Source: Otis tarda (Eukaryota; Chordata; Aves; Otidiformes; Otididae). From it: a DNA stretch of 64,000 nt. Shown here piece after piece: positions 38,301 to 53,300 of this stretch (position 1 is the first letter of the stretch; each line of letters begins with the position of its first letter). The DNA is taken from the NCBI GenBank assembly GCA_026413225.1, contig CM048557.1:16966871-17030870 (forward strand). The letters are read 5' to 3'. The notes beneath the pieces are model-generated. The model saw only the letters and a program-made list of their open reading frames with translations. It was not told the origin of the DNA and made no database searches. The translations under genes and the position numbers were made by a program.

Positions 38301-41300
38301 CTGTAATAGAAACAACTCAGGACTTCGCTAGACATAGTGTTCTCTCCCCCAGACTCTCCCTTTGGGAACCAACAGGACATAAAGTCTAAGATACATGAGT
38401 TCTCTTGTTTTCTGACAGCTGCTGTAGTTGAAGCATAAACCTGAAAGGAGAAACTAGCATTACTCCACCCTAATAAATAAGTGGCAGAATTGTGCCAGGG
38501 AAGGGAGTGGGAATGACCACTGCAAATTCCAGCAATTATTATCCAGTAATTATTTACTTGAAGTTCCTCACTGGTCAGACCAGCCACTTTGTAACACTAA
38601 GACACAGCACAGGCACTTTTTGCAACCAATTCATTCTAGTGTGTGGCATTTTTTGCCTCATTTTGTGGTAATATTGTGAAGTATTTTCCTTAAGAGAAAG
38701 GAGTTACACTGATTTTTAAGGCAACCATGAACAATTTGTTCTTCAGACTGTTATTTTGAGGCTTAGGGAAGATATAATCTCCTCACCTAGTCTTTAAGTA
38801 TATTTCACAAATGTTCAATACCATGACTGATATTGGACGGATGCCATAGAGACAAATCAGAAATTATACAGTCTCTTGTACAAACTTAGTATTACAAATT
38901 GTAATACACAACTACTCCACACTTGTTTAATCTTCAGCTAGGTAAGTGTAAGCAGGTAAACTTACTGAAGTACTGCCTACCTTCTACCAGAAACACAATT
39001 AGCACTGGAAAAACAAAAATACGCTTCCTGTAAAGTCTGTAAAGTGTTTTTGGAGAGTCTTTCAGACAGTTCTGCTACATGCTCACTTCTCAGTCTGCAG
39101 TTACTGTTGTTTTAGAAAACCTAACAAGAACTTGTTTGAAAGACAGAAAAGCCTAAAGAGAGAGAGAGAGAGTGAAAGGGATAAAGCATTGACAGACTTA
39201 CAACTGATACCCCTGACGTAAATCATCTAAAAAATAGCAGCCTTACGGCTGCAGCAGCAGTCCATTATCCATAGGACCCCAGGACCGCATACCTTGTTCT
39301 ATTCTAGTAAATAGCTTTTTGTGGAGCACCAAATGACTGAATCATTGAAAGTACTCACAACATCAGTTATTTCCATAGTCTTCATACAGCTAACTTAATT
39401 TTCAATGAACTTCACATCATAAGAGTATAATAGACAAAGGTTAGATCATCTCAGCTTAGTAAATCCAGTAATGTGACTGAAGAAGATCAAGTACAACAGT
39501 AAACCACAGTTCTGTCATTCAGGAACTAATACATCACCCATGACTAGATTCTGCTCAACAGCTTGCTTAGGACAAGAAAAGTCTTGACCCAAGTAAATAA
39601 GTCTATACATGAAAAGCTAATCCACAGAAAATTAATCTTGCTGTGGGGACACAGAAAATCTGCACTTTAAATCAGGTATATAGTTTTTCAGGTATAAACA
39701 TGAGTTCTGATAAGCTGTAGTTTTAACCAAGGATGCCTTCATCAACTTACAGAAGCACTCAAACACTCAGACATACTTCATTGTCCAGGCTTATACATGG
39801 AGAAGACAGGTCTATGGAGACCAAAGCACATATCACAAGCATGGATATTAGGGGGCAGTATGACTGAGAAGAAGTACTGTGGGGCTGTGCTTTCAGGATA
39901 CACCCATACAATAACCATAACTTAAACTTGACTCAGTAAAACAACAAGCTGAGTTATCTCCTACACCACACTACACTGTCCATTACTGCTTATCTTTGAA
40001 CTAAATGCAAATTCAAGGCTCACGAGAATTGATCACGTAAACAGAAACAAAGCCTGTAGTTTCAGAAATTCAAAGATACAGTACTTTCCAGATGGCAATT
40101 TAGACACAATAATTCATTTTAATGCTTTATATTTCTATTTAACTGAATATTGTGCAGTTTGGAGATATGTTTTAAATGAGGTTTTACTGTTGTTACATCA
40201 AGTACATCCAAGTAAATGACTACGTACCTAAAGAGCTAATTAGAACTTAATTAATTATAAATCTGCTTAAAATTCTGCCTCTTTAGGTAACTCTTTTCTT
40301 GGCCTTGACCAAGAAGTAGTTTCTACTAAGAGGAAAATAACATTATTCTAAAAGCACTATGAATTTCTTTGCATCCACAGGCTCATGAAAAAATACTATC
40401 TGTACATAATTTGGTCCTGTCCACAAGTTGCACAGTTTCAGATGAATTTCTTATTGCTTCTATAGCCACACATGTTAGCATTATGTTCCAGTTGCTACAT
40501 TATGTTGAAATAGCAAATTTAACAGTCTATTAGTCTTACAGCCCAATTAATACAGCACCAGCAAAAGTTAATGAAGCCACATACAAAGTACTGCATTCCT
40601 GGAGAAGTCTGGTACGTTAAAATGCATTAATTGGTCTGTTATGTTGGAAACAGCCTCTGTTTATTAAAGTATTCAAGTGATTACTCAAACTGTATGTTTA
40701 ACATGATTATGCAAAACCTCTTCATACTTCTACTTAAGTTTAGCTTTTTTCTAAAAGTGTAATCAGTATTGCTATGTGCAGAAGAAACACAACTGGTGCA
40801 CAAGGTATGCAAAGTTACTTGACTTAAGCAAGATCAGTAACACATGCAGTGGGATGCAGATAACATTTTCCCATTAAACTTACATAGGCTCATTTACATA
40901 CTGTAGACAAAGCAATTAACATCAGCTCCTGCAGTTTTAGTTTGTGCTCTTCAAGCAGACAGGAGCCTTCAAGGATGGTAACTTGCAGCTGTAAAGAAAT
41001 CTTCCCTCTTGGTGATTGTCTGGGATGAGCTATACAAACCAAGCTACTGCAAGATTCTCATACAAAATATTAATGATACAGCTTCAGCTGAAGAGTAAAC
41101 TAAAGAATTATCAGTTCCATAGCTCAGCCACTAGATGTACTTGTTGACAAAGGTATACGGTAGTTGGGAAGACTGATTGCGCTGCTGACAAAAACAAACG
41201 GGGGGCCCAAGTAAGCAGCAGCAATTTTGATACTTTACCCATCAACTACTTACCAGGTCCACTGTATTTCTCTTGTTAGTTTCTCCTAAAGAGCTTGTGC

Positions 41301-44300
41301 AAAATGTCTCCCATCGCTCTCTGACCTCCTCTGGAAGCTCTAGCAAAGGAAATAGGAAAAACCTCCTCAATTTGATACTATCAACAATGGAGTATAACTT
41401 AATTTTTAATTGTTCTCTTCTGCTCTACCAGAAATACTGCAAACAACATATACATCCTCCTAAATCCATAAGGATTACTCTATCTAGCAAAAAAGTGCAA
41501 ATTAAGCAGGTCAGCATCTCTTCGCACTTATTTCAGGGAGCTTTGACACTGTTGGGGCAGGGGGAGCGGGGGGGTGGGGTGGGGAAGACAAGCGTCTGCT
41601 TAAGGATGGCTGGTTTTAAATTGAATGTGTCAGAAATAATCAATATTTTCTTTTATCCAACAGCTTCTTCTTAATTTAAGTTTAATTCATTTCCTAAAAA
41701 CTTGATAGTGAAAGCCATGAAGATAAACTTATGACCATTAACATTACCTTTAATGAGCTGTTGGACTAGGGTACTGTTTGGCCCTTTATCTGTACTATGC
41801 ACAATACAGTTTGCTATCCTTGTCAGATGACCCATATAGCCATGCCGCCTTCCTCCTTCAGCCCTGCAAGAAACAAAAAGGAATTCAACTGTCCCACACT
41901 CAGAGCAACTGTGCTACTATATTTTGTTATAAAATACTCTACCAGAGTCAAGAAGTTACACAAGCCAAATAACATACAGGTTCTTAAGCAGAAGAGTTGC
42001 ATCGTAAAGCCAAAAGGTTCACAAAAATACTCAATAATTTACAATACCAACTGGTGTGACTATACTGAGCCAGTTTAAAAGACTTAACAAGCACCAAGAA
42101 GGAAGTACAGGGTATCTGAACAGATTATTTCTGCTTCTGTGTTTGTGCGTGTGTAAAAAGAAAAGTATCAAGCATTCCAAGACAAAGACAAAATTAACAA
42201 CAGATCTGCAGATTTTAGGACATTTCTGTTGCTGAGAGTATTTTTCAAAACCCCAATAAATCAAACATTCTCTGAGCTTTGAGTCCATCATCAAAAGAGA
42301 AAGAGTTCTTAAATCCTAAGTGTGTTTTAGTATTGCAGAGTTTAACATTGCATTTAGCATATAGAACCGGAATGCTATAACCAACTGAAATTTAAGTTAG
42401 AATCATTGCTTTCCTGAAATTCAGGCATGACATAAGTGCATACTAAAGGTACAATTACAAGGTGGTTTGAGTATTTTTTTGTGACAGAATTGCTTTTTAG
42501 AAATAGGAATTAATAGCTTTTAGGGCAGTGCTTTGAGTAGCTATGATCAGCTGGAACCTTTCTAGATCTGACCAAAGAGCAAGAAGTCCAACTTAAGACT
42601 GAATTTCTAGCATTTAGCTGCAAGGTAACTAGACATTTGCTATGTCAGCTTTTTATGGTTTTGTGCTTTTTACACGAAAAATCAAGACAGATCCACTCAA
42701 TTGGCTAGACAAATGTGTCATGAACTTGACTGAAGTCTTTGTAAAGTTACAGCAGCTCAGGAAGTAGCTTATGTTATGCAAACACAAATCACATTATTTG
42801 ATTTTCCACCATCATCAACTAACACATGAGGTAACTGAAATTAAGTTATGTCAACTCAAGATGTCATGAATGAAGTGGTATCACATTCTTTACAGGAACA
42901 ACTTGAGAGAGCGAGCCTGTCTTATTTCCTCAACTGCTTAGGCAACAAGTACATTCAAGACAAGCCACACGTGACGATGGCAAAGGTTATAACTTCTATT
43001 ACAGGATATGTCATAAAGAGTGCTCGTATTTGACAAACTGGACTGACTGGTCATTGCCTAGCCAAAGAGTCTAGAATATGATTGTATCTTGTTAGCAAAT
43101 GCTTATTAATCCCAGTGAATCAAACAGCTTTTTACTATGCCAGATGTCAGATTTTTACCAGCAGAAAGCAGTCACTCTCAAGGCTTCTAGAGCTGCTAAA
43201 AATAACAGTAAGTGATATAAAAGCATAAAAAACCCACTCCAATTTACTGAAGCAGCTAAGCTAGAAATACCTTTAGATATATTAAAGACTTCTCTTATTT
43301 GGAGCCACACATGTACAAAATTGGATAAAGGGGTGAATTACAACAGTCTGTTCATTTCTTGCAAATAAAAATAAATTCTTTCCAGATAAAAGCTCAGAGG
43401 TTACAATAATGTTTTCCACATTAGTATTTGCAAACATGAGACTAAATAATTAATTTGTCCATGTGGTTAGCACTGGATCAAGAACATTTTTCTCCAACCC
43501 AAGAATAGTTCTAGGTTGGATCTATGGAAATAACTTAGCATATTTCTCTCCTATGAGAGTCTAATTGCTGATAAAGTTGGCAGTTCTCCATAACCTCAGA
43601 GGAATACAATATAAAATCAAAGATATTTAGGAGAGCATGTGACCTACACTTAATTTTAGTAACATTCCCTTCCTTTGTACTATCCTACTCACCTACTTCA
43701 ACATCCTTATCTTCAGGTCAGTGACATCAGCCATATATTTACTATGTGATTCACATCAAATAGGAACAGGAGTATTTTCGGGAGTAGAACTGTCTTAAAC
43801 AGTACATCAGCAAACAAGCAACACTACATCAGTCAGCTAATTCAGTATTTCAACAAGTTAGAGCTAACATTTACTGGACAGCATCTCCTGAGCTAAACTT
43901 ACAAGCCATCATACTATCTCAGGTGAATATTGGGTTTTTTTTCTCCTACTATAAACAGTTTCATACAACATTAGCTACTTGAAACTTCCATCCTTTCACA
44001 AACACATACTTTTAGAAGGTATTCCATTGCTCGCTACTTTGCTTTCGCTACTTAGGAGTCTGTTGCTCCCCAATATGTAATATGCTTTGATGTGTTTATA
44101 AACAATTTTCAATTGCTTACTGGAGAAAAGTATTTCCTCTCCTCTCAAAAGTTGCGGTATATTTATGTACTTGAAGATGGGTAGCCTTTAAAGATCATAG
44201 TAATATCTTATACATGGCAAGAATGATAGACTATTGTATTCTCAAATGGTCACGGAAAAAGCATTAGAATGCTACCAAAAAGTATTACGAGAGAAAGCTT

Positions 44301-47300
44301 TAATGTTAATATAGAAGTCTTTTTAGAACTGGCCAGATCAGTTATGAATTGGTCATACATTCATTTCACAATTCAAGTCTTACATAGACAGTTCCAGGGA
44401 ATGAGAAAACTGGTTACTCACTGTTTCTTCTCATTCATCTCCCATGCTTCAAGTATTCGTTCTATTAATTGGCACTTAAGGAAGAGCTATCAAAAAAGCA
44501 AAACATGCTTAGGAGTAGTAAAGTGGAACACCTTTACGCATTCTACAGTTGATTTTAACAAATACTGATATTTTACAAAAAAAACTAATTTCATTTGGGG
44601 ATAAATACTTTCATTAAAGGGTTTAAAGTTTGGAAGTAGCAGTCAGATCCCAACCAGAAACCTAAAAGCTAAACCTACAATAATTATACTTCTCTTTATA
44701 GCTGCTGAGTTATAGTAGCATAAAGCTACTGAAATAGCAATTTTAGTTCTTAAAAATAAAAGGAACTACTTCTTCAGGAAAAGTAAGTACTTGCAGCTCT
44801 GCACTCACGCTCACTTTGGGGCAGCAAAATCTACTCTATAGCACTTTCAGGTTTAACACTTTGAACTGACATTTTAAGAAAAAACAAAGATATTCCTGCT
44901 TATTCTATACATGAAGTAAAATTGGGGTATATTTTATGTAAGAGTATCTGATACGATATCCTGGAGACAGGAAAATTCAAGAGATTTCCAAAAAGCCACA
45001 ACTTACATGTTTCAGTAGGAGATTGTCCCCAGTAGAATCCTGATTTGTAATTACACCATTTTCTGTGCTTTCAAGAGGACTTGCAAGAATCAATGCAATA
45101 CAGATTTCTACTTGAGTATGCAAAAAGTTATTCCATGTATACTTAAAGAACATGTCCTGAAAAACAAATTCAACAAGGTTTATACAAAACAAGTTATTTT
45201 TATTAAACATAGCCAATAGTCTCACCTCAAAAGTCATTTGAATGACTACATTTGAACAAGTTCTTTAAGTTTTACAGTAAGTATTACAAAGCAAGAGAAA
45301 ATTTGTGACCTACAGAAAAGTTAATTCTTATGCTTGCTATTATCTGAACCCAAGGACTATCATACTGGATCAGAACAAAAACTCATCTGTAACTGGATTT
45401 ATCTCAGGGGTAACCAGTAATGCACTTTCAGAGAACAAAAACAGGGAGGAATTACTCTTCCCACTTATTTTCTTTCTGCTAGCTGCAGCCCATAGTCCCA
45501 GAGTCAGAAGTGTTATTTATGACCTTAGTAGCTCGACAGGTTTCTCTTTCTGGAGTTCGTTTAACCTTCCAGTATTTACAATACCATTAATAATGTGCTC
45601 CCCACTTCAGTGAGGTTCCTTACAAATCGTATCTACCTGTTTTGAACTTGTCATCTACTAATCTTACTCTTATACTACAGAAGACTAGCTCAGATAACCT
45701 AGATACACTTTAAGATTACTAAACATTTTACCTAAGACACAGACAAATACTAAGGTTGAGATACAATAAACTTTTCATTTAGTTATGTTGCTGGTTCTCC
45801 ACATTCTTTCCTATGTTTAAGAGGAAAGTGTTTTCAAAGCTTTATGAGTTTTTTTGGTCAACCTAAACACAAAGAACATGTCCTGCTATAGCTGAAGTAT
45901 GGAAGTACTCAAAGTACATGTTTTGCCTTAGCAAAAAGTAGCGAGTTAACTGACAGTTTGTTGTGCAACATCTTGCTTTCAGACATTTAAATATGTACAA
46001 CCAACAAGAATAACTGTCCCTTTATAGGACAGTGCTGAGATATAACTTATTATTAAGAGAGGAAAAGGGGCTTTGAGGGAACAAGCTAGGAAAAGAATGA
46101 AAACAGCAGGGTAGCCTTAAACATGGCTGAAAACTTGAGAACATACAGACGAAAAAATAAGCTTGTTAAGAAAACCACTTCATGTATCTATGAAGGTGCA
46201 GAGAATAAAAATCATTCAAGTGATCAGAGGAAAAGGCTGACTCCAGACAAGTTAATTTAACAGTAAAATCCAGTATTAAAAGTTCCTAAACAGTGCACAG
46301 AAGCCACAACACAAACAGGCTGAAAAGTTAGGCTGGAAAATACACTACAAATTACATGCAGTAACAGAAAAAGCAGCAGACAAGATCTTAATAGCAATCT
46401 GTAAAAATAAAGAAGGCAGCATAAAGTTCTTACCAGTATTACTCCTATGCTGTTAAGCTCTATAAGCTCCTGATTCACACTGCTTGTATTTGTCTGTAAA
46501 AGGCTAGATATTAATCTAATCACATTCAAACGTGTGTTTCCCACAGGTGGATCCAATACACCCCAGGTTGTCTTCATGACACTTTTCTAAGAAAGCAAAA
46601 TGTACATACACAAACCCCATTAAAATATCTTGGAAAAAAACCAACCAGCTCATCATCATTACTATGTGCAATGATGAAGTAGTGCTTAAAAACATACACA
46701 ATCAGTCCTTGAGCAACAGACCTACCTTCGCCCTGCAAAAAAGCAGTTTTTAGTCCTGAACACTAGTTTATTTTAATTCCATAGATAGGAAGCACTAAAA
46801 AGGCCAGATGAAACTAATGACATTGTAAAAATTGTTAACTACAGACAGGATCTCAAAGTAGATGCATTCTACCCAACCTTGAAAGGAATTAGGAGATACG
46901 TCCTAGGAAATGCTTCTCACTGATTACTCCATGTACAGCTATAGCCTAAATTGCTACAATATCCACAAACCAGCTAGGTGGACAGTCTCTAGATTATAAG
47001 TCTCTTATAATAAGGCCTCAACAGCCCTAACTTCATATACTTGAAAATAATTTCATTAAGCAACAAGTTTCTCCAGTGTCTTATTCTAATGTTATACACA
47101 AAACAAGCTCCACCTGTAGACTCCGAAGGAGTTACTTCCAACACAGCAAGAATCTCTTTCCATGCACTAATGGGTCTTTGTATTACAATCATAAGCTACA
47201 TAGTTCTTGCATTGAAATTTAACTGGTTAACAAACCAGAACTGCTGTCACATAACTAAGTGTCAGCCAATAAGAAAAATCTGGTAAAAGCTAAAAATCTA

Positions 47301-50300
47301 GTAGCAATACTCAATAAGCAGGGGAATACATAACGAAAATGTTTTCCTATTTTAAGGCACAAACACATTTTGACAGGGAGACAACTACTGCCTCCTGTAA
47401 CACTGGATGTCATTTTTGCCTGACCAGTGCCATCCTTGCATTAGAAAAAAAGATGACTGACATCCTGCTAGTTCATTTAGTCCATTTCTTACATAAGACA
47501 AAAATCTAAGGATGCTCATTTTCACCAGTACTCAAAATGAGCAACAGATTCAATAACTTCACTGGATGACTTATTCAAATCCTTAGCATGTCCAATCATC
47601 AGAAAATACTCAAGTATCTTTAGTGGCCTTGCTTTTACTGTAATATAGACCTATATCTTGCCATGTTGTTACATTAGAAACAAGAGCATTTCTCTGCATT
47701 TTATTGCCACTTCTGCATTTGGAAATCTTGAGGTCTCATCTTCTCCAGACTAAAATAAACTTTAACACTAGCTTGGCACCTCCTATGTCCCTTCCCAGTA
47801 TTTTATACACCTCTGGTCTTTATTTTCACTTTGGCCCACAGGTCTCTGATAGACCGTGGCACCCAGTTCAGGGTGCAGGGCTCCAACTGAAATTCTGCTA
47901 GTGAAAATTTGAGTGGAAAAAATAAACACAGATGCTGTTGCATCCTGCATTTATCTTTGCAACAGCATGACATAGGTAAGTTGCTTAAATCAGTTAAAAA
48001 GGCCAAAGAATTTAACACGATTAGAATGCAGGGTTCAGGCCACAGAGCTGGTCTACTTGAGTTCTGGGCAAGTCTAGAGGAATTGTGCAGGCCTCGTGTG
48101 GGCCATGCCAAAGTTCCAAACAATCAAAACATCCACAGTCCATGTTTCCTATCCTGATAGGATTTCCAAGCAGTAAAGAGGACCCACTTTGAGAAAACAC
48201 AGCAAATCTCTTTTCATTACTTTCAGAAATAAGTAATTGCTTCAAAGCTATTCTGCCAATTAAACAAACTTTAAGCTGGAAAAGCATATCAATTAGCATA
48301 ACACATTGGCTCAGGGACAAAATAATGAACAGCAAAGCTCATGACAGGCTGGGAAGAAGCCTGGGCACTTGCCTGAAAGTTGTCAAACTGGGTTTTGTTT
48401 GTTATTATAACCTGCCTAAAATACAGTCACACAGTGACTGTCTTGTTTCAATTAATTTGGTCACACAAAGTTTCACTTACTTTTGGAGGCTCAAGTAGGA
48501 GCTCATGGAAGGATGAAAGTCGTGCTTTTATGGCTTCTAAAACACTTTTGTTGACAGGATAAGTTGAATTGTTCATGCCTGGAGGACAGATCTCTATATG
48601 CCCTTCAAATCTAAAATATACACAAGCAAAATCTGTAATCAATATGAAAGTATAATTTTGAGAGTGTCATTGTTCTGAAGGCATGTGAAAAGAATGAAGA
48701 GGCAAGTAAAAACATAAGGTTAGGAATATAAGTTAAGTGTGAAGTAATTGTTAAACAAGATTTTTCCAAAATAAAATAAAATAAAAGTCTCCAACATGGC
48801 TTTGAGATCAAACATTCCAGCTGTTCTGTTTCCTCTTTTGAGGCAGATAAAGAGCTTCACTCATCTATCCTGAACGACATAAACAAGTTGAATCTACCAC
48901 AGATATCTGTTCAGTGGTTTCTCAAAGTGAAACTGTAATAAAATTCCAAGTAACTTTCTAAAAAAAAAATCAATACCCGCTCACTGCACATATTTATTCT
49001 AGTTCTTGCATCCAGAAACAAATGGATGAAATGTGATTAGTCTGATCTGTCAGGTGGCACTTAAACCAGCTTCTAAAAAAAAAAAAAAAAACCCCCCAAA
49101 AAAAACCAGCAGAAAGACCAGTCATTTGGTTAAAGCACAGTAATGCCAGCCACAATCACTTGGTTTGCTCTTTTACTTCTTCAGCTGCAACAGGCCACAA
49201 AAATGGTTCAGTCACAAATACAGGGAAGACACTTGTTATTGCTGAAGAGTCATTTACTTAAATTACGCAGGCATAATTTAAGCAAAATAAGCATACTTAC
49301 GTCTGTCGTCTTGTCTCAAGTAAGGTCAATAGTATTTGGATTGCACTGACTATTGCAGATTCATTTTTTTCTTTATGAAAAATATTAGACAGCAGTTGCT
49401 CTATGATTTCTTGTCTGAAAAGAAAAGCATTAGCATCAGATATAACACTACTTCAGGATACATCTGTTAACAGAGGTAGCTACCATTTGTCCATGTGAAA
49501 GTAATAAGGGGACAAAAAAAACCAAAAAAAACCAAAAAAACAAACCACTAGTAGCTATTTCAAGCTAGCACGTACCACTAGGACAATCACTCCCATCCTC
49601 ACTGTCCCCAATCATTTTCCTGTGCCTTCCATTGATCTAATTTTTTGATCTGACAACCAACACTTCAAAAAGGCAGTTTCCAGTGAGATCAAAAACCTGA
49701 TTCAGCCTGCCATAACAGCCACACAAACATAGATCTATAATCAGCAAAAGGAAGAAGGGTATACAGGAGAATCTTCTCTGGCAGAAGCAACACTTAGATT
49801 ACCTAAAAACAAATAATAGATCAAAGTCTCCTATTTGTACTCTGCACAGTATCAAGCTGATCTCCACAAGTCTGATCCAACTAAAACATATCCTGCACTG
49901 TTAAGGTTAATGAGACAACTCACCCCCTCTTCACCCCAAGGAAGGTCTCCATGTGGGTTCTTGCTGAGTTATTTTAAGTTACACAGACAGATGATGGGTA
50001 GCCAAGAAAATTCACCTAAAAAGCAGAGACTGCCACTTCTAAAGGATTTCAAGGTCAAAAGTTAAACCCCAAGATTTTTATGAACTGAAAACAAAAATCA
50101 GAAATTCAGTAAATGAACTTACTTCTCTAGACTTGCAAGCAGTGGATCTGGTTCTGAACTGTTCTGTACTTGTAACATCTGGTCTCTGCTTAAACGAATA
50201 ATTTCACAGAGTGACTGTGATGCATTTGAATGCCTCTGGAACAGGAAAACATAGCTTTTCACTATAAGAGTAATAACATGCTGGACTGTAATTCTTCACT

Positions 50301-53300
50301 TAAAAAAAAATAAAATTTTCAACTCTGACAAGTCTCTCCTACCCCCCGAAAAAGCCACCAAAAAAAAACCTTCAGGCAACAGCTTTATGCTATAACTAAA
50401 CCTTAACAAGGCAAAATAAAACTTGAGGCATGAGGTAAGAATCCATTTCCAGTACTAAGGTGGCAAAACATCACAGCTGAATCTTCAAACAACACTGAGT
50501 ATGCATAAGGCTTTGACTTGGATTTTTAGGGGGGGGGGGGTTGATGGGGGAAAGGGAGGTGGAGGGGGAGAAAAAGCCACACATCCTCTCTCAAATGAGA
50601 TTTAAATCCCAAAATCAGCTTACTGAAAAAAACAAGTAGAAAGCAGCACAACTAAAAGTTCTAACACTACGTTGCACAGACACATGCTGAATGTACAGAC
50701 TCAGAAGAGTGTCAGACCAATACTTACATCTTCATCTTGAGATGGATGTACAATTTCCACAAGTCGCTGGATAATTCTCTCCTCATTTAGCCACTGTAAA
50801 AGTGTTTTGGGTACTAGTAAGAATGCTATCCAAGTGAATGAATTAAAATTAACAAAATTAAAACAAGTTGTTTGCCATGAGTCATACTGTCAATATTTCT
50901 AATTAAGGACTAACAATACTTCAGAAAAAAAAAAAGAAAGGGAAAAATCAGTGTTTCTGAGCAGCTGTAAAAAAAGAAAGCCTTAGGAATAATTTTAAAA
51001 TAAACTTTCTGATGCCAAAAAAAGTCTTCAGTAAGGTCCAAAACATTTTTTTTTTTTAAACTGCATCTGGCAGTTGTGAGTTAGAGACTAAAGACCAGGG
51101 GAAGAGACCAGCCACTCAGGTTCTAAGTAGTCCCTACCAGTGCTGCAGATCCACCGGAAAAGTACTGGCAGCTCCTAGCAAAAAGACTCCACATACCTAG
51201 CTTCAGCACATGTAGGAAATAAACTTAGTAAAATCAGAGAAGATAAGTCATCTTACAGTTCAAACATCAGATAAAAATCCTTTGAGACATTTCACTTACA
51301 TTTAACACTTCTTGCCGGGGCTGTGGAGGTTCTATGCAAGTCAGTAGCCTGAGCAACAAGTCCATGATAGCAGAGGTCCCTATGTGCTTAATAATGAGGT
51401 CTACAAAATCATGTTTCCTCTTTAAAAAATCCACAATCTAGAAATTAAGAAAATGTAAGCTTACTTCTTTTTATCTGTATTTTACACAGTAAATTACACT
51501 GACTAGTTTTAGTTCCTCCTACAAAATGGAGAAAGTAAATGAGAACTTCTTAAACACTTTTGACACTTAAAGCTTGCAGTGCAGGGCAAGACAAAATAAT
51601 ACACCCACAGAGCAGCAAAAGTGGTACAGGACAGATCCACACTATGTGCAGTGTGTCTTGGGTCTCGTCTCAAGCCCAACTTGCTGACCATAAACTACTT
51701 ATAATCCAATGCAGTCAGCTTTCCTTTTTGGTATGAATTACTCTCACCTCTGCTTAGTGAACAAAGCTCAACACAGCAAAACTGTAACATAATACAAACA
51801 AATACAGAGCTTGCCAAACTAAAGATACAGAACAAACAGTCACAAACTTAATTTGCTCAGGTACGAGAGCCAGTCATTGCAGCTGTTTGCAGTATTGATC
51901 CACATGAACACAGAGGACAACAATATTTCTGAACAAGTACTCCAAATGTCTCTTGCCTTGTTCTGTAACAATTCTTCCCACCAAATCAGATCCTCTCCCA
52001 CTGATTCAATTCACTTACCTTCACCTTTAACAGAAATTAATGCAAATATCACCATTTAAAATATTGAGCTGATCTAAGCCAAAAGGTAAGCTCTGACAAC
52101 ACTGACTACACAAACAGGTCAGGCAAATCTGAATCAAACATCTTACTCATCCAGATATTTTGTAATCCTGTGCATACCATAAAAAAAAAAGTTAGTGTCT
52201 TCAGCCAGTACGGAAGCTGAACACTTTTTTTTGACTCCGCTGCTGTCCCTCAAGTGTGTAGTTTTAAAGCAGCATTGCTGAGTACAACAACTTCGTTAGA
52301 GCACTTGTTAAACTGGAAAGTTTTAAAATATTTACCTGCTCTGGTTTTCTGCTTATAAGAATACTTAGCACCTTGCTGAAGAAACTGGCCAGTAAAGGAT
52401 TTAGAGGAGATTCATTTAAGAGGAAGCTGTACAGTTTCATAAGTAAGGATTCTTCTTCTCCCAGCCTATCATTGATTTGTGAGACATCTGATGTAAGCAG
52501 CTCACATGATATATTTGGATATCTGGAGAAAAAGGAAAATAAATTATCCATCACTTATATGTCAACTTTTTCATATTTTCAGCTCTCAATTCAGAACCTG
52601 GTAAGACTTCTGACCAAGTTTTCAAGCAGGGTTGGTCTGCACTAACTAAAGTAGCAAACTACTGCAAGGTAACATAATTGCACATTCAGCCTACAAGCTC
52701 TGTTCTTTCATTTAAGAAATTAACTACTTGGTTCTTCAGTAGCAATAGGACAACACTAGGGGAAGTGGGGAAAGTAAAGGGCAAGCTTTTATTTCAAGAT
52801 CTAGTGCTAAATCCATCTGTTCTATTGTTAAATACACCTGTTAAAGTACTGAGCTCTCATGTCAGAAGCTACTCCTTTTTCTGAAAATAAAGTTCGTTAC
52901 CAAGAAGTTAAGCACACTGATAGTACTGGACCAATACTGGGGAGGGAGCAGTGCTGGCCCTTTCTAACATAGCAAGGATTACATTAAAAAGGTCAAAAAT
53001 AATAGCTTAAGGATTTTTATTTATATATATATATATATAAAAATTAGGTAGAAGCTCAGTAAACTAGTCTGACAAAGTCTTCAAAACTAGGTAGTACTGT
53101 TTCATGACACAGAGTCAGAAGTACAGTTCAGAACACTAATTAAACTAAGAGGCCATCAAGACCAGTAATTTCCTGCATTTCACAGTACTATCACCCACAC
53201 ACACTAAAGGTGATTTTGACAGCATCAGCAGCTTAAGGTTTCTAAGTGAAAGATGCTTTAATTTCAAACTCTACTAGAAACACTCACAGGAGGTTTAGTT

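Noticed and set aside
38225-38587. 120-codon open frame on the minus strand, same strand as PPP6R3
   Set aside because: Lies in the intron between exons 12 and 13. Composition is random-looking, it fits no gap in the PPP6R3 protein, and splicing between the flanking exons is already in frame.
46257-46577. Methionine-started 106-codon frame that includes PPP6R3 exon 8
   Set aside because: The first part is exon 8; the rest is intronic read-through past the gtaaga donor, so the ORF limits are not gene limits.
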